Assembly (NCBI RefSeq): GCF_030144325.1
Contig: NZ_CP126307.1
Coordinates: 3,038,001-3,102,000 of the forward strand
DNA: 64,000 nucleotides
Direction of reading: 5' to 3'
Origin: Bosea vestrisii
GTDB lineage: Bacteria > Pseudomonadota > Alphaproteobacteria > Rhizobiales > Beijerinckiaceae
Part shown: piece by piece, positions 51,777-60,548 of the stretch
How the letters are laid out: each line of letters starts with the position of its first letter
Position numbering within the stretch: position 1 is the first letter of the stretch
Program-made: the position numbers and the translations under genes
Notes under the pieces: model-generated
Database searches by the model: none
What the model saw: only the letters and a program-made list of their open reading frames with translations
Told to the model about the DNA's origin: nothing

Positions 51777-51888
51777 CCCCGTCGGCGCACAGCCCACCGC
51801 GACGGATACGTCAGGCGCGACCTCGGATTCCAAGAGCGGCGAGGGTCGCGCCTGGCTGCCGCCCGAGCGCGGGCTCTACCGGCACCAC

Positions 51889-52054
51889 GAATCCCTGCCG
51901 GCGAATAAAAGCAGAGCAGTTCCACTGCATCGTTCATGCATGGATGGAAGAACCCGCCCGGCGAGAGCCGGGCCTTCTGGTCGGGGATATCGAGCACGGC
52001 CGGCTGACGGCGCTTGGTCGGCCACATGGGATGCCGGCCCGGCATGGTCGTCAC
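51889..52054 (-). pseudogene. Decayed C-terminal duplicate of the 53161-53502 protein gene
   Basis: The minus-strand frame reads TTMPGRHPMWPT, QKAR, and LLCFYSPAG, matching TIAPGRHPMWPT, QKAR and LLCFYAPGG in the intact gene about 1.3 kb away. The signal peptide and first half are missing, the reading frame slips near the end, and the stop codon is lost. It touches the end of the Ldh-family gene that separates the two copies. Confidence 0.7.
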
Positions 52055-53019
52055 TTCCGCCCATAGCGTTCAATGGCTTCCACGAGCGCTTCGGGCAGCT
52101 CTATATCCGTGTGGCGCTCCTTTTGCCCCGCAATATGGACGCCTAGCGCGGATAGGCGCGCGGCATGCGCCGCCAGGCGGGTGGAGAAGTCAGGCGCCAG
52201 AAGCTCCGGCTTCAGCGCCAGGATGAAGAGACCGGCACCGAGCGATCGATTGCCTTCCGCGAAGGGCGGCGCGTCGAGCGACCAGTTCGCGCCCGTCAGA
52301 CCGGCGGCCAGGATCTCGACCATCAAAGCGATGTTGGCGCCGCGTTCGCCACCGAATGCGAGAAGCGCACCCTTGAGAGCCGCTCGGGCATCGGTCGTCG
52401 GCTGGCCGTCCACGCCGATAGCCCAACCAGCTGGAATGGCTTCACCGGCTTCCGCGGCACGCCTTACATTGACGAAAGCAGTCGCGCTGGAGGACTGGTC
52501 GATGACGAGCGGCGGCGCGCCCGCCATCGGGGCGGCGAAGGATATGGGGTTCGTGCCGTAGACCGCCCGGCGGCTTCGGCCGGCAGCGACATTGGCCGGC
52601 CCGTTGGTCGCGGCAAACGCCACGAGCCCAGCCTCGGCGAGGCGCCGCGTATAATAACCCAGCTCCCCGGCTGAGAAGCTGTTCGTCTGCAGGAGAAGGA
52701 CAAGGCCATAGCTGGCTGCGCGCGCCCGCAACTCGTCGAAGGCCCGATCGAAGCCGAGCTGGGCGATGCCCTCCCTGGCATCGATGCGGATAGCAGCGAG
52801 CGCCGGAAAGCTGATCTCGGGTTCGGCAGTCGCCACGATGCGCCCCGCTATGAGGCCGTCGAGATAGTCGGGCAGATGTGCGAATCCGACGGCAGAACGT
52901 CCGGATAGCTCCGCAGCGATTGTCGCAGCAGTCAGAGAAGCGGCGACCGCATCGTTCGCTCCCACGGCGGTCAGAGCTCGATACGCCAGACTGCGCGCAT
53001 CCTCGATCGCCAACCGCAT
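52051..53019 (-). CDS. Ldh-family (malate/L-lactate type) dehydrogenase
   Basis: A 322-residue NAD(P)-dependent oxidoreductase of the YlbC/ComC/ureidoglycolate dehydrogenase fold, distinct from classical lactate dehydrogenase. Family stretches are GFAHLPDYLDGLIAG, VAFAATNGPANVAAG and YGTNPISFAAP. ATG 53019 follows GGGGATAGG; ATG 53043 and 53055 are in frame but lack a ribosome site. The substrate is probably a 2-hydroxy or ketimine acid and cannot be told here. Confidence 0.85.
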   Translation of the reverse strand: MRLAIEDARSLAYRALTAVGANDAVAASLTAATIAAELSGRSAVGFAHLPDYLDGLIAGRIVATAEPEISFPALAAIRIDAREGIAQLGFDRAFDELRARAASYGLVLLLQTNSFSAGELGYYTRRLAEAGLVAFAATNGPANVAAGRSRRAVYGTNPISFAAPMAGAPPLVIDQSSSATAFVNVRRAAEAGEAIPAGWAIGVDGQPTTDARAALKGALLAFGGERGANIALMVEILAAGLTGANWSLDAPPFAEGNRSLGAGLFILALKPELLAPDFSTRLAAHAARLSALGVHIAGQKERHTDIELPEALVEAIERYGRK

Positions 53020-53160
53020 TGACCTATCCCCACGCGTCGACATTGCCGGGCCCACAAACCCGAGCTTGAGCCAATATTTGCTTAATGAGCAGGCCCCGCT
53101 AGGGCACTCGTTGCGGCCGACTGTCCAAGCATTTGATGGAATCGCATCGCGCTGCTCGCG

Positions 53161-53502
53161 CTACGAATCCCCGCCTGGCGCATAAAAGCACAGCAACTCC
53201 CCGGCATCATTGATGCACAGGTGCCAGAGCCCATCCGGCGACTGGCGAGCCTTCTGATGCGATATCTCCAGGACGAGCGGCTCGCGGCGCTCCGTTGGCC
53301 ACATCGGATGCCGGCCGGGCGCGATCGTCACGACGAAGCCGGACCGGACCTCGCGGACGGCACTCGCATCGATCCGCGCGCAATCGGCCTCCGAGCAGCA
53401 TTCGAACGGGTAATCCCAGCCGCCGGGCGCCCGATGCGCGCGCGTCTGCGTCGCTCCTACAGCGAACAGGATCGCAATCGTGATCGAGGCAGAAGCGCGC
53501 AT
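53161..53502 (-). CDS. Small secreted protein, intact paralogue
   Basis: A 113-residue exported protein with signal segment ASITIAILFAVGATQTRA. The mature part starts HRAPGGWDYPFECCSEADCARI, with three cysteines, and ends WHLCINDAGELLCFYAPGGDS, with two more, suggesting disulfides. ATG 53502 matches the signal start. A damaged partial copy lies at 51889-52054. Similar short proteins are common in Hyphomicrobiales, and the function is unknown. Confidence 0.75.
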   Translation of the reverse strand: MRASASITIAILFAVGATQTRAHRAPGGWDYPFECCSEADCARIDASAVREVRSGFVVTIAPGRHPMWPTERREPLVLEISHQKARQSPDGLWHLCINDAGELLCFYAPGGDS

Positions 53503-53715
53503 TGGCCGGCCCTCACCGAGAGCTTCCGGCCTGAACACGGCAGATCAAAGGCGCAGCACCAGCCCAGCAAAACTGGGCGCTTATGAGCCTGACGATGTCG
53601 GGGAGTGCCGCTCTGCAAATCGCGAGCGCAAAGGCAAAGTCAAACTTCGGCGGGACAATAACGACCAAATACCATCTTGTCTGTCAAGTGGCTCCTTGCA
53701 CAGTGATGATGCTCC

Positions 53716-53728
53716 TGCAAAGCTTGCA
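53716..53728. promoter_or_regulatory. Possible operator upstream of the acyl-CoA ligase gene
   Basis: TGCAA-AGC-TTGCA is a short perfect inverted repeat 55 bases before GTG 53783. It could be bound by a fatty-acid- or acyl-CoA-type repressor. The arms are short, so chance is a real alternative. Confidence 0.25.
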
Positions 53729-53782
53729 TGATCGCATAAGGGCCTAGCGTCCGGACAAACCCGCAGCAGACGGGGCGACAGG

Positions 53783-55783
53783 GTGGAGACGACGATCGTG
53801 GCAAGCGCAGCCGCCGGCCAGGCGGATACCTTTCCCAAGCTTTTGCTGCGCAATGCGCGAGAGCGCGGCGCACGCGTCGCGTTCCGGCACAAGGATCTCG
53901 GCATCTGGCAGTCCTGGAGCTGGGCCGAGGTCGCCGAGCAGGTCCGCGCTTATGCCAGGGGCTTCGAGCAGCTCGGCCTGAAGCGCGGCGAGAAAGTCGC
54001 GATCATCGGCTACAACCGCCCACGCCTCTATTGGTCGATGGCCGCCGCGCAATGGCTCGGCGCGATTCCCGTGCCGGTTTATGCCGACAGCGTCGCCGAC
54101 GAGATGGCCTATGTGCTCGATCATGCCGGGGCGGTCTTCGCCTGCGTGCAGGATCAGGAACAGGTCGACAAGGTCCTCTCGGTCATCGAGCGCCTGCCGG
54201 CCCTGCGCCACATGCTCTATGACGAGCCGCGCGGCCTGCGCGACTACGACCACGCCAAGCTGCACGACATCAGCGACGTCATCGAGGCCGGACGCACTGC
54301 GCTCAAGGACGCCGCCGTCTCAGCCGCGCATGACCGCGAGATGGAGCAGGGCGCGAGCGACGACCTCGCCATCATCCTCTACACCTCGGGCACGACCGGA
54401 CGGCCCAAGGGCGTGATGCTGACGCACTACAACGTCATCACCGCCGCCGAGATCGGCTGCGGCTTCGACGGGCTCAACGAGAACGACGAGATCATCGCCT
54501 ATCTGCCGATCGCCTGGGTCGGCGACCACGTCTTCTCCTATGCGCAGGCGATCATCGCCGGCTTCTGCGTCAACTGCCCGGAAGGGCCAGAGACCGTCGT
54601 CGACGACCGCCGCGAGATCGGCACCACCTACGCCTTCGCGCCGCCGCGCGTCTTCGAGACCATGCTGACGCTGACCATGGTGCGCATGGAGGATGCCGGC
54701 CCGCTGATGCGGAAGGTCTTCCATTACTTCCTCGGCGTCGCCAAGCAGCACGGCGAGAAGATCCTGAACCGCGAGAGCGTGCCGCTGTCCGCCCGCCTGC
54801 TCTACAAGCTCGGCGACATCCTGATCTATGCGCCCTTACGCAACCGCTTCGGCCTGACCAACATCAAGGTCGGCTACACCGCCGGCGAGGCGATCGGCCC
54901 CGAGCTCTTCCGTTTTTATCGCTCGATCGGCGTCAACCTGAAGCAGCTCTACGGACAGACCGAAGCCGGCGTCTACATCACCATGCAGCCGGACGGCGAG
55001 ATCAAGGCCGACACGGTCGGCAAGCCGGCGCCGCAGGTCGAGATCAGGATAGCCGACAATGGCGAGGTGCTCTACCGCTCGCCCTCGATCTTCCGCGGCT
55101 ACTACAAGGACGACGAGAAGACGGCCGAGACGATGACGGAGGACGGCTATGTCCGCTCGGGCGATGCCGGCTTCTTCGACGAGAGCGGCCACCTCAAGAT
55201 CATCGACCGCGCCAAGGATGTCGGCAAGCTCAACTCAGGCGAGCTGTTCCCGCCAAAATACATCGAGAACAAGCTGAAGTTCTATCCGAACATCAAGGAG
55301 GTCGTCGCCTTCGGCCAGGGCCGCGACTACGCGACCGTGGCGCTCAACATCGACCTCACCGCCGTCGGCAACTGGGCCGAGCGCAACAATGTCGTCTACG
55401 CCTCCTATCAGGAGCTCGCCGGCCATCCGCAGGTCTACGAGATGATGGCCAGGCATGTCGACGAGGTGAACCGCTCGCTCGCCGCCGAGCCGATGATGGG
55501 CGGCGCCCAGATCAAGCGCTTCCTGATCCTGCACAAGGAGCTCGACGCCGACGATGGCGAGCTGACCCGGACCCAGAAGGTCCGCCGCGGCTTCATCGCC
55601 GAGCGCTACGCCCCGCTGGTCGAGGCGCTCTACAACGGCGCGACTGAGGCCGACATCTCGACGGAAGTCACCTTCGAGGACGGCCGCAAGGGCGTGATCT
55701 CGGCGACGGTCAAGGTCGTCGACTCCAAGGTCTATCCGGTCACGGCCCCGGCAACCGCCCCGGCGACGAAGGAGGCGGCATGA
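53783..55783 (+). CDS. AMP-dependent acyl-CoA ligase (long-chain type)
   Basis: A 666-residue adenylate-forming ligase. The P-loop is YTSGTTGRPKG (200-210); the hinge region is YVRSGDAGFFDESGHLKIIDRAKD. It activates a carboxylic acid to its CoA ester in the cytoplasm. Start GTG 53783 or GTG 53798; GGAG at 53786-53789 suits the latter. It overlaps the ABC ATPase gene by four bases, a conserved arrangement in which the ligase probably activates what the transporter brings in. Confidence 0.9.
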   Translation: METTIVASAAAGQADTFPKLLLRNARERGARVAFRHKDLGIWQSWSWAEVAEQVRAYARGFEQLGLKRGEKVAIIGYNRPRLYWSMAAAQWLGAIPVPVYADSVADEMAYVLDHAGAVFACVQDQEQVDKVLSVIERLPALRHMLYDEPRGLRDYDHAKLHDISDVIEAGRTALKDAAVSAAHDREMEQGASDDLAIILYTSGTTGRPKGVMLTHYNVITAAEIGCGFDGLNENDEIIAYLPIAWVGDHVFSYAQAIIAGFCVNCPEGPETVVDDRREIGTTYAFAPPRVFETMLTLTMVRMEDAGPLMRKVFHYFLGVAKQHGEKILNRESVPLSARLLYKLGDILIYAPLRNRFGLTNIKVGYTAGEAIGPELFRFYRSIGVNLKQLYGQTEAGVYITMQPDGEIKADTVGKPAPQVEIRIADNGEVLYRSPSIFRGYYKDDEKTAETMTEDGYVRSGDAGFFDESGHLKIIDRAKDVGKLNSGELFPPKYIENKLKFYPNIKEVVAFGQGRDYATVALNIDLTAVGNWAERNNVVYASYQELAGHPQVYEMMARHVDEVNRSLAAEPMMGGAQIKRFLILHKELDADDGELTRTQKVRRGFIAERYAPLVEALYNGATEADISTEVTFEDGRKGVISATVKVVDSKVYPVTAPATAPATKEAA

Positions 55784-56595
55784 ACGCGCATTCCATGGCT
55801 GTCGCCGGCGCACCGGTCACGCATAAGGGCGAGGTGCTGCTCTCGGTCGAAAGCATCTCGCTGCGCTTTGGCGGCGTGAAAGCGATCAGCGATGTCTCCT
55901 TCGACATCCGCAAGGGCGAGGTCCGCGCCATCATCGGCCCCAACGGTGCCGGCAAGACCTCGATGCTCAATTGCATCAACGGCTTCTACCACCCGCAGGA
56001 AGGCCGCATCACCTATAAGGGCGTGCGCCGCGACAAGATGCGCCCGCACCGGGCCGCTGCTGCGGGCATCGCCCGCACCTTCCAGAACGTCGCACTGTTC
56101 AAGGGCATGTCGACGCTCGACAACATCATGACCGGCCGTACACTGAAGATGCGCAAGGGCTTCTTCTGGCAGGCGCTGCGCCACGGCCCGGCGATGAACG
56201 AGGAGATCGAGCATCGCAAGGTTGTCGAGGACATCATCGATTTCCTGCAGATCCAGCACATCCGCAAGCTGCCGGTCGGAAAATTGCCCTACGGCCTGCA
56301 GAAGCGGGTCGAACTCGGCCGCGCGCTCGCCATGGAGCCGGAACTCCTGCTGCTCGACGAACCGATGGCCGGCATGAATCTCGAGGAGAAAGAGGACATG
56401 TGCCGCTTCATCCTCGACGTGAACAACCAGTTCGGCACGACCATCGCCCTGATCGAGCACGACATGGGCGTCGTCATGGACCTCTCCGACCGTGTCGTCG
56501 TGCTCGAATACGGTCGCAAGATCGCCGACGGCACGCCGAGCGAGGTCAAGGCCGACCAGCGCGTGATCGACGCTTATCTCGGAGTGGCGCACTGA
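55780..56595 (+). CDS. Branched-chain-type ABC transporter ATPase (LivG-like)
   Basis: A 271-residue ATPase with Walker A GPNGAGKTS (53-61), Walker B ELLLLDEPMAGMN and H-loop IEHDMGVVMDL. The C-terminal DQRVIDAYLGVAH is LivG-type. The usual LSGGQ signature reads LPYGLQKRVELGRAL, as in LivG proteins of this subgroup. It overlaps the ligase gene by four bases. The cargo could be aromatic or branched carboxylic acids. Confidence 0.92.
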   Translation: MNAHSMAVAGAPVTHKGEVLLSVESISLRFGGVKAISDVSFDIRKGEVRAIIGPNGAGKTSMLNCINGFYHPQEGRITYKGVRRDKMRPHRAAAAGIARTFQNVALFKGMSTLDNIMTGRTLKMRKGFFWQALRHGPAMNEEIEHRKVVEDIIDFLQIQHIRKLPVGKLPYGLQKRVELGRALAMEPELLLLDEPMAGMNLEEKEDMCRFILDVNNQFGTTIALIEHDMGVVMDLSDRVVVLEYGRKIADGTPSEVKADQRVIDAYLGVAH

Positions 56596-56623
56596 TGGCC
56601 GCCGCAAGCAAGGACATGAGCGC

Positions 56624-57697
56624 ATGAGCGACATCGCCGCGCAGCCCGCGCCCAATCTCCTCGCCAATGGCTGGATCAAGGCCGGCCTGATCGTGATCGG
56701 TCTTGTCGCCGCAGCCATCCTCGGCGCCCGCATCGATCCCACCGGCACGATCCACGCCATCTTCGTCGATCCCTTCAACCAGATGGCGCAGGCGCCGGAC
56801 CTGCTCGCCCAGACGATCTGGGAGGGGCTGGTCTCCGGCGTGCTCTACGCCCTGATCGCGCTTGGCTTCGTCTTGATCTTCAAGGCCTCGGGCGTGTTCA
56901 ACTTCGCCCAGGGCATCATGGTGGTGTTCGCGGCGCTGACCCTGGTCGGCCTCTACGAGAAGGGCGTGCCGGCTTTCCTCGCCGTCATCCTGACGCTCGG
57001 CGTGATGTTCGCTCTCGCCGTGACCATCGAGCGCGTGGTGCTGCGGCCGCTGGTCAACCAGCCCGACATCATCCTGTTCATGGCGACCTTCGGGATCACC
57101 TATTTCCTGATCGGTTTCGGTGAATCCCTCTTCGGCGGCAGCCCCAAGCAGATGATCGCCGATCAGCTCTATTTGCCCAAGGGTGCGATCGACCTGAAGA
57201 TTCTCGGCGGCATAGTCTCTCTGCAGAAGATCGACATCGCCGCCGCCATCATCGCCTCACTGATGATCGCCGTGCTGGCGCTGTTCTTCCAGTACACCCG
57301 CATCGGTCGTGCGCTGCGCGCCGTCGCAGACAGCCACAAGGCGGCGCTCTCGGTCGGCATCTCGCTGAACCAGATCTGGGTGATCGTCTGGTTCACAGCC
57401 GGCATCGTCGCGCTGATTACCGGCATCATGTGGGGGGCGCGCTCCGACGTCTCCTTCGCGCTCGAGATCGTCGCGCTGAAGGCGCTGCCCGTCCTCATCC
57501 TCGGCGGCTTCACCTCGATCCCCGGCGCCATCGTCGGCGGGCTGATCATCGGCATCGGCGAGAAGCTCGGCGAGTTCTACTGGGGGCCGCTGATCGGCGG
57601 CGGCATCGAGAGCTGGCTCGCCTATTTCATCGCGCTGGGCTTCCTGCTGTTCCGGCCGCAGGGCCTGTTCGGCGACAAGATCATCGAGAGGATCTGA
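56624..57697 (+). CDS. Branched-chain-type ABC transporter permease (LivH-like)
   Basis: A 357-residue inner-membrane permease with about eight or nine hydrophobic segments. LivH landmarks are YALIALGFVLIFKASGVFNFAQG and RIGRALRAVADSHKAALSVGI. An extra N-terminal segment of about 60 residues makes it longer than classical LivH. It lies 28 bases after the ATPase gene. A repeat element separates it from livM. Confidence 0.92.
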   Translation: MSDIAAQPAPNLLANGWIKAGLIVIGLVAAAILGARIDPTGTIHAIFVDPFNQMAQAPDLLAQTIWEGLVSGVLYALIALGFVLIFKASGVFNFAQGIMVVFAALTLVGLYEKGVPAFLAVILTLGVMFALAVTIERVVLRPLVNQPDIILFMATFGITYFLIGFGESLFGGSPKQMIADQLYLPKGAIDLKILGGIVSLQKIDIAAAIIASLMIAVLALFFQYTRIGRALRAVADSHKAALSVGISLNQIWVIVWFTAGIVALITGIMWGARSDVSFALEIVALKALPVLILGGFTSIPGAIVGGLIIGIGEKLGEFYWGPLIGGGIESWLAYFIALGFLLFRPQGLFGDKIIERI

Positions 57698-57724
57698 TGA
57701 TCGGCCGCATGAACCTCGCTGTCT

Positions 57725-57854
57725 TTCCGGGGCGCTGCGCAGCAGCGAGCCCGGAACCCATAACCGCAGGTAACGCCGGCAAAGGCGCGACCTCTTCGCA
57801 AGCGACAATGTTCATGGATTCCGGGCTCAGCGCTTCGCGCCGCCCCGGAATGAC
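57725..57854. repeat. Intergenic repeat with TTCCGGG...CCCGGAA hairpins
   Basis: Two hairpins, TTCCGGG...CCCGGAA (57725-57756) and TTCCGGG...CCCGGAA ending about 57850, flank a short central stretch; the end GGAATGACGAG resembles the border of the GTCAT...ATGAC family. It lies between the LivH-like and LivM-like permease genes. Confidence 0.7.
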
Positions 57855-57865
57855 GAGGTGAGCCC

Positions 57866-58945
57866 GTGTTCTACCGCGAAGCCGGCCAATACAAGACCAA
57901 CTACGCCGCCGACATGGCCGTGTTCCCGCTCCGGCAGGATCGGATCGGCATCGCCGTCATCTTAGGCATCGCCCTCGTCGGCGTTCCGCTGATCGGCAAT
58001 GACTTCTTCATCGCCTCGGTGATGATCCCGTTCCTGGTCTTCTCGCTGGCGGCGATCGGGCTCAACATCCTCACCGGCTATACCGGGCTGATCTCGCTCG
58101 GCACCGCCGCCTTCATGGGGGTCGGCGCCTATTCCTGCTACAAGCTGACCACCTACTTCCCGGGCGTGAACATCGTCGTCCTGATTCTGCTGTCTGGACT
58201 GTTCTCGGCCGCGATCGGCGTGCTCTTCGGGCTGCCGTCGCTGCGGATCAAGGGCTTCTATCTCGCCGTCGCCACGCTCGCCGCGCAATTCTTCCTGCAA
58301 TGGGCCTTCGTGCGCGTGCCGTGGCTGTTCAACTACAACGCCTCGGGCGCGATCGAGGTGCCGCAGCGCACGCTGTTCGGCCTGCCCATCACCGGCGCGG
58401 CTGCGACGCCCGAGACGCGCTATTTCGTCTGCCTCGGCCTCGTCGTGGTGCTGACCTGGTTCGCCTCGAACCTGGTGCACGGCAAGCTCGGCCGCTCCTG
58501 GATGGCGGTGCGCGACATGGACATCGCCGCCGAGCTGATGGGCATCAAACTACTCAACGCCAAGCTCACCGCCTTCGCCGTCTCGTCTTATTTCGCCGGC
58601 GTTGCCGGGGCCATGATGATCTTCCTCTGGTATGGCGGCGGCGAGGCCAACGACGTCTTCACCATCCGCCTCTCCTTCAACATCCTGTTCATGGTCATCA
58701 TTGGCGGCCTGGGCTCGCTGATCGGCTCGTTCATGGGCGCGGCCTTCATCGCCAGCCTGCCGACAATCCTGAAATTCGGCTTGCCGGCGCTCGGTGTGCC
58801 GCTTTCGGGCGCAGCGGCCGAGCACGTCACCTTCATGCTGGTCGGCGCGCTGATCATCATCTTCCTGATCGTCGAGCCGCACGGGCTGGCGCGGCTCTGG
58901 CAGATCGGAAAGCAGAAATTGCGGACGTGGCCGTTCCCTTATTGA
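57866..58945 (+). CDS. Branched-chain-type ABC transporter permease (LivM-like)
   Basis: A 359-residue permease with about nine or ten membrane segments. LivM landmarks are LNILTGYTGLISLGTAAFMGVGAY, LGRSWMAVRDMDIAAELMGI and IIGGLGSLIGSFMGAAF. Start GTG 57866 follows GAGGTGAG. It pairs with the LivH-like protein to form the channel despite the repeat between their genes. Confidence 0.92.
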   Translation: MFYREAGQYKTNYAADMAVFPLRQDRIGIAVILGIALVGVPLIGNDFFIASVMIPFLVFSLAAIGLNILTGYTGLISLGTAAFMGVGAYSCYKLTTYFPGVNIVVLILLSGLFSAAIGVLFGLPSLRIKGFYLAVATLAAQFFLQWAFVRVPWLFNYNASGAIEVPQRTLFGLPITGAAATPETRYFVCLGLVVVLTWFASNLVHGKLGRSWMAVRDMDIAAELMGIKLLNAKLTAFAVSSYFAGVAGAMMIFLWYGGGEANDVFTIRLSFNILFMVIIGGLGSLIGSFMGAAFIASLPTILKFGLPALGVPLSGAAAEHVTFMLVGALIIIFLIVEPHGLARLWQIGKQKLRTWPFPY

Positions 58946-59053
58946 GGCGTGAGGGACAGGCCCAAGGACAACGACCCACCGCAGAAATTTCAAGCGGCGG
59001 GCATGGCGAAGACGGAACGGCTCGGCCGTAACCGGCAACCACGGAGGAAGTCC

Positions 59054-60385
59054 ATGACGAAGAGCAGCATCATCAGGAGCGTCGCACTTGGCGCGCTCCT
59101 CGCCGCCGGCGCCATCGCCGCGCCGGCGAACGCGCAGGACAGTGTCTATTTCGCCAACAACGCCTATCGCACAGGCCCGTTCTCAGGCTCGGGCATCCCG
59201 ATCGGCGACGGCATGCGCGACTACATCTCGATGATCAACGAGCGCGACGGCGGCGTGAACGGCGTCAAGGTGATCTACGAGGAGTGCGAGACCGGCTACG
59301 ACACCAAGAAGTCGATCGAGTGCTACGAGCAGGCCAAGTCGAAGAACACCATCGTCTACTCGCCCTGGTCGACCGGCGCGACGCTCGCCGCGATCCCCCG
59401 CGCTCATGTCGACAAGATTCCGATCCTGTCGATGGCCTACGGCCTCTCGGCCTCGGCCGACGGCACTAACTTCCCTTGGGTCTTCATCCCGCCCTTCACC
59501 TATTGGGACGGCGCGTCCCTGATGGTCAAGCACATGGCGGCCGAACTCGGCGGCATGGACAAACTGAAGGGCAAGAAGCTCGGCCTGATCCATCTCGACG
59601 CACCCTTCGGCAAGGAACCGATCCCGGTGCTCGAGAACCTCGCCAAGAAATACGGCTTCGAGGTCAAGCTCTATCCCGTTGCCGCTGCCGACATGCAGAA
59701 CCAGGGCTCGCTCTGGCTCTCGATCCGCCGCGACCGGCCCGACTATCTCTACAACCAGGGCTGGGGCGCGATGAACCCCACCGCGGTCAAGGAAGCCATC
59801 AAGAACAACTTCCCGATCGGCAAGCTGGTCGGCGTCTGGTGGGCGGGCGGCGATGACGATGCGCGCGCCGGCGGACCGGAGGCCAAGGGCTACAAGTCGC
59901 TCAACCTGAACGCGGCCGGCCAGAACTTCCCGGCTATCCAGGACATCCTCAAGCATGTCGTGGAGAAGGGTAAGAGCACCACGCCGAAGGAGAAGGTCGG
60001 CGAGAACCTCTACAACCGCGGCGTCTACAACTCGATGCTGGTGGTCGAGGCCATCCGCAACGCCCAGAAGCTGACCGGCAAGAAGGTCGTCAACGCCGAG
60101 GACATGCGCCGCGGTCTGGAGAGCCTCAACATCACCGAGGCGCGCTTGAAGGAGATCGGCATGGAGGGCTTCGCCACGCCGACCTCGATCTCCTGCACCG
60201 ACCACTCCGGCCACAGCAAGGCCTATGTCGCCGAATGGGACGGCACCAAGTGGACCAAGCCGGGCGAGTGGCTGGAGCCGCTGAAGGATGAGGTCCGGCC
60301 GCTGATCGAGGCCAACGCCAAGGACTATGTCGAGAAGGCCGGCAATTGGCCCAAGCGCACCGAGTCCTGCGAGAAGTCGTCCTGA
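59054..60385 (+). CDS. ABC transporter substrate-binding protein (Liv type)
   Basis: A 443-residue periplasmic binding protein. The signal peptide ends near APANA-QD. The type 1 fold is seen in SGSGIPIGDGMRDYISMINERDGGVNGVKVIYEECETGYD, and cysteine pairs may form disulfides. It is longer than LivJ and resembles binding proteins of ligase-linked transporters. GGAGGAAG precedes ATG 59054. The ligand is probably an amphipathic or aromatic acid; this is inferred from the neighbours. Confidence 0.9.
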   Translation: MTKSSIIRSVALGALLAAGAIAAPANAQDSVYFANNAYRTGPFSGSGIPIGDGMRDYISMINERDGGVNGVKVIYEECETGYDTKKSIECYEQAKSKNTIVYSPWSTGATLAAIPRAHVDKIPILSMAYGLSASADGTNFPWVFIPPFTYWDGASLMVKHMAAELGGMDKLKGKKLGLIHLDAPFGKEPIPVLENLAKKYGFEVKLYPVAAADMQNQGSLWLSIRRDRPDYLYNQGWGAMNPTAVKEAIKNNFPIGKLVGVWWAGGDDDARAGGPEAKGYKSLNLNAAGQNFPAIQDILKHVVEKGKSTTPKEKVGENLYNRGVYNSMLVVEAIRNAQKLTGKKVVNAEDMRRGLESLNITEARLKEIGMEGFATPTSISCTDHSGHSKAYVAEWDGTKWTKPGEWLEPLKDEVRPLIEANAKDYVEKAGNWPKRTESCEKSS

Positions 60386-60404
60386 TCTGACCAAGAGCGC
60401 GCTT

Positions 60405-60537
60405 CCTTCTCCCCTCGGGGGACAAGGTGGCAGCGCGAAGCGCTGACGGATGAGGGAAGTCCAGCACTCGCCCTCATCCGTCCTTCCCTCATCCGACCCG
60501 GCTATGCCGGGCCACCTTCTCCCCGAGGGGAGAAGGA
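60405..60537. repeat. Intergenic repeat, CTTCTCCCC...GGGGAGAAG family, copy 2
   Basis: The element begins CCTTCTCCCCTCGGGGGACAAGG, continues with GGCAGCGCGAAGCGCTGACG and GATGAGGGAAG, and closes with CCTTCTCCCCGAGGGGAGAAGG. It matches the copy at 44490 over both ends and the internal block. It lies inside the transporter operon, before the LivF-like gene. Confidence 0.82.
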
Positions 60538-60548
60538 AGGAGCGCAAG

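Noticed and set aside
50902..51833. 311-residue minus-strand frame over the lipoprotein region
   Set aside because: The plus-strand gene has a lipobox and strong ribosome site; the minus frame shows no such support.
53221..53586. 121-residue plus-strand frame opposite the small secreted protein gene
   Set aside because: The minus frame has a signal peptide, cysteines and a recognisable paralogue fragment; the plus frame has none of these.
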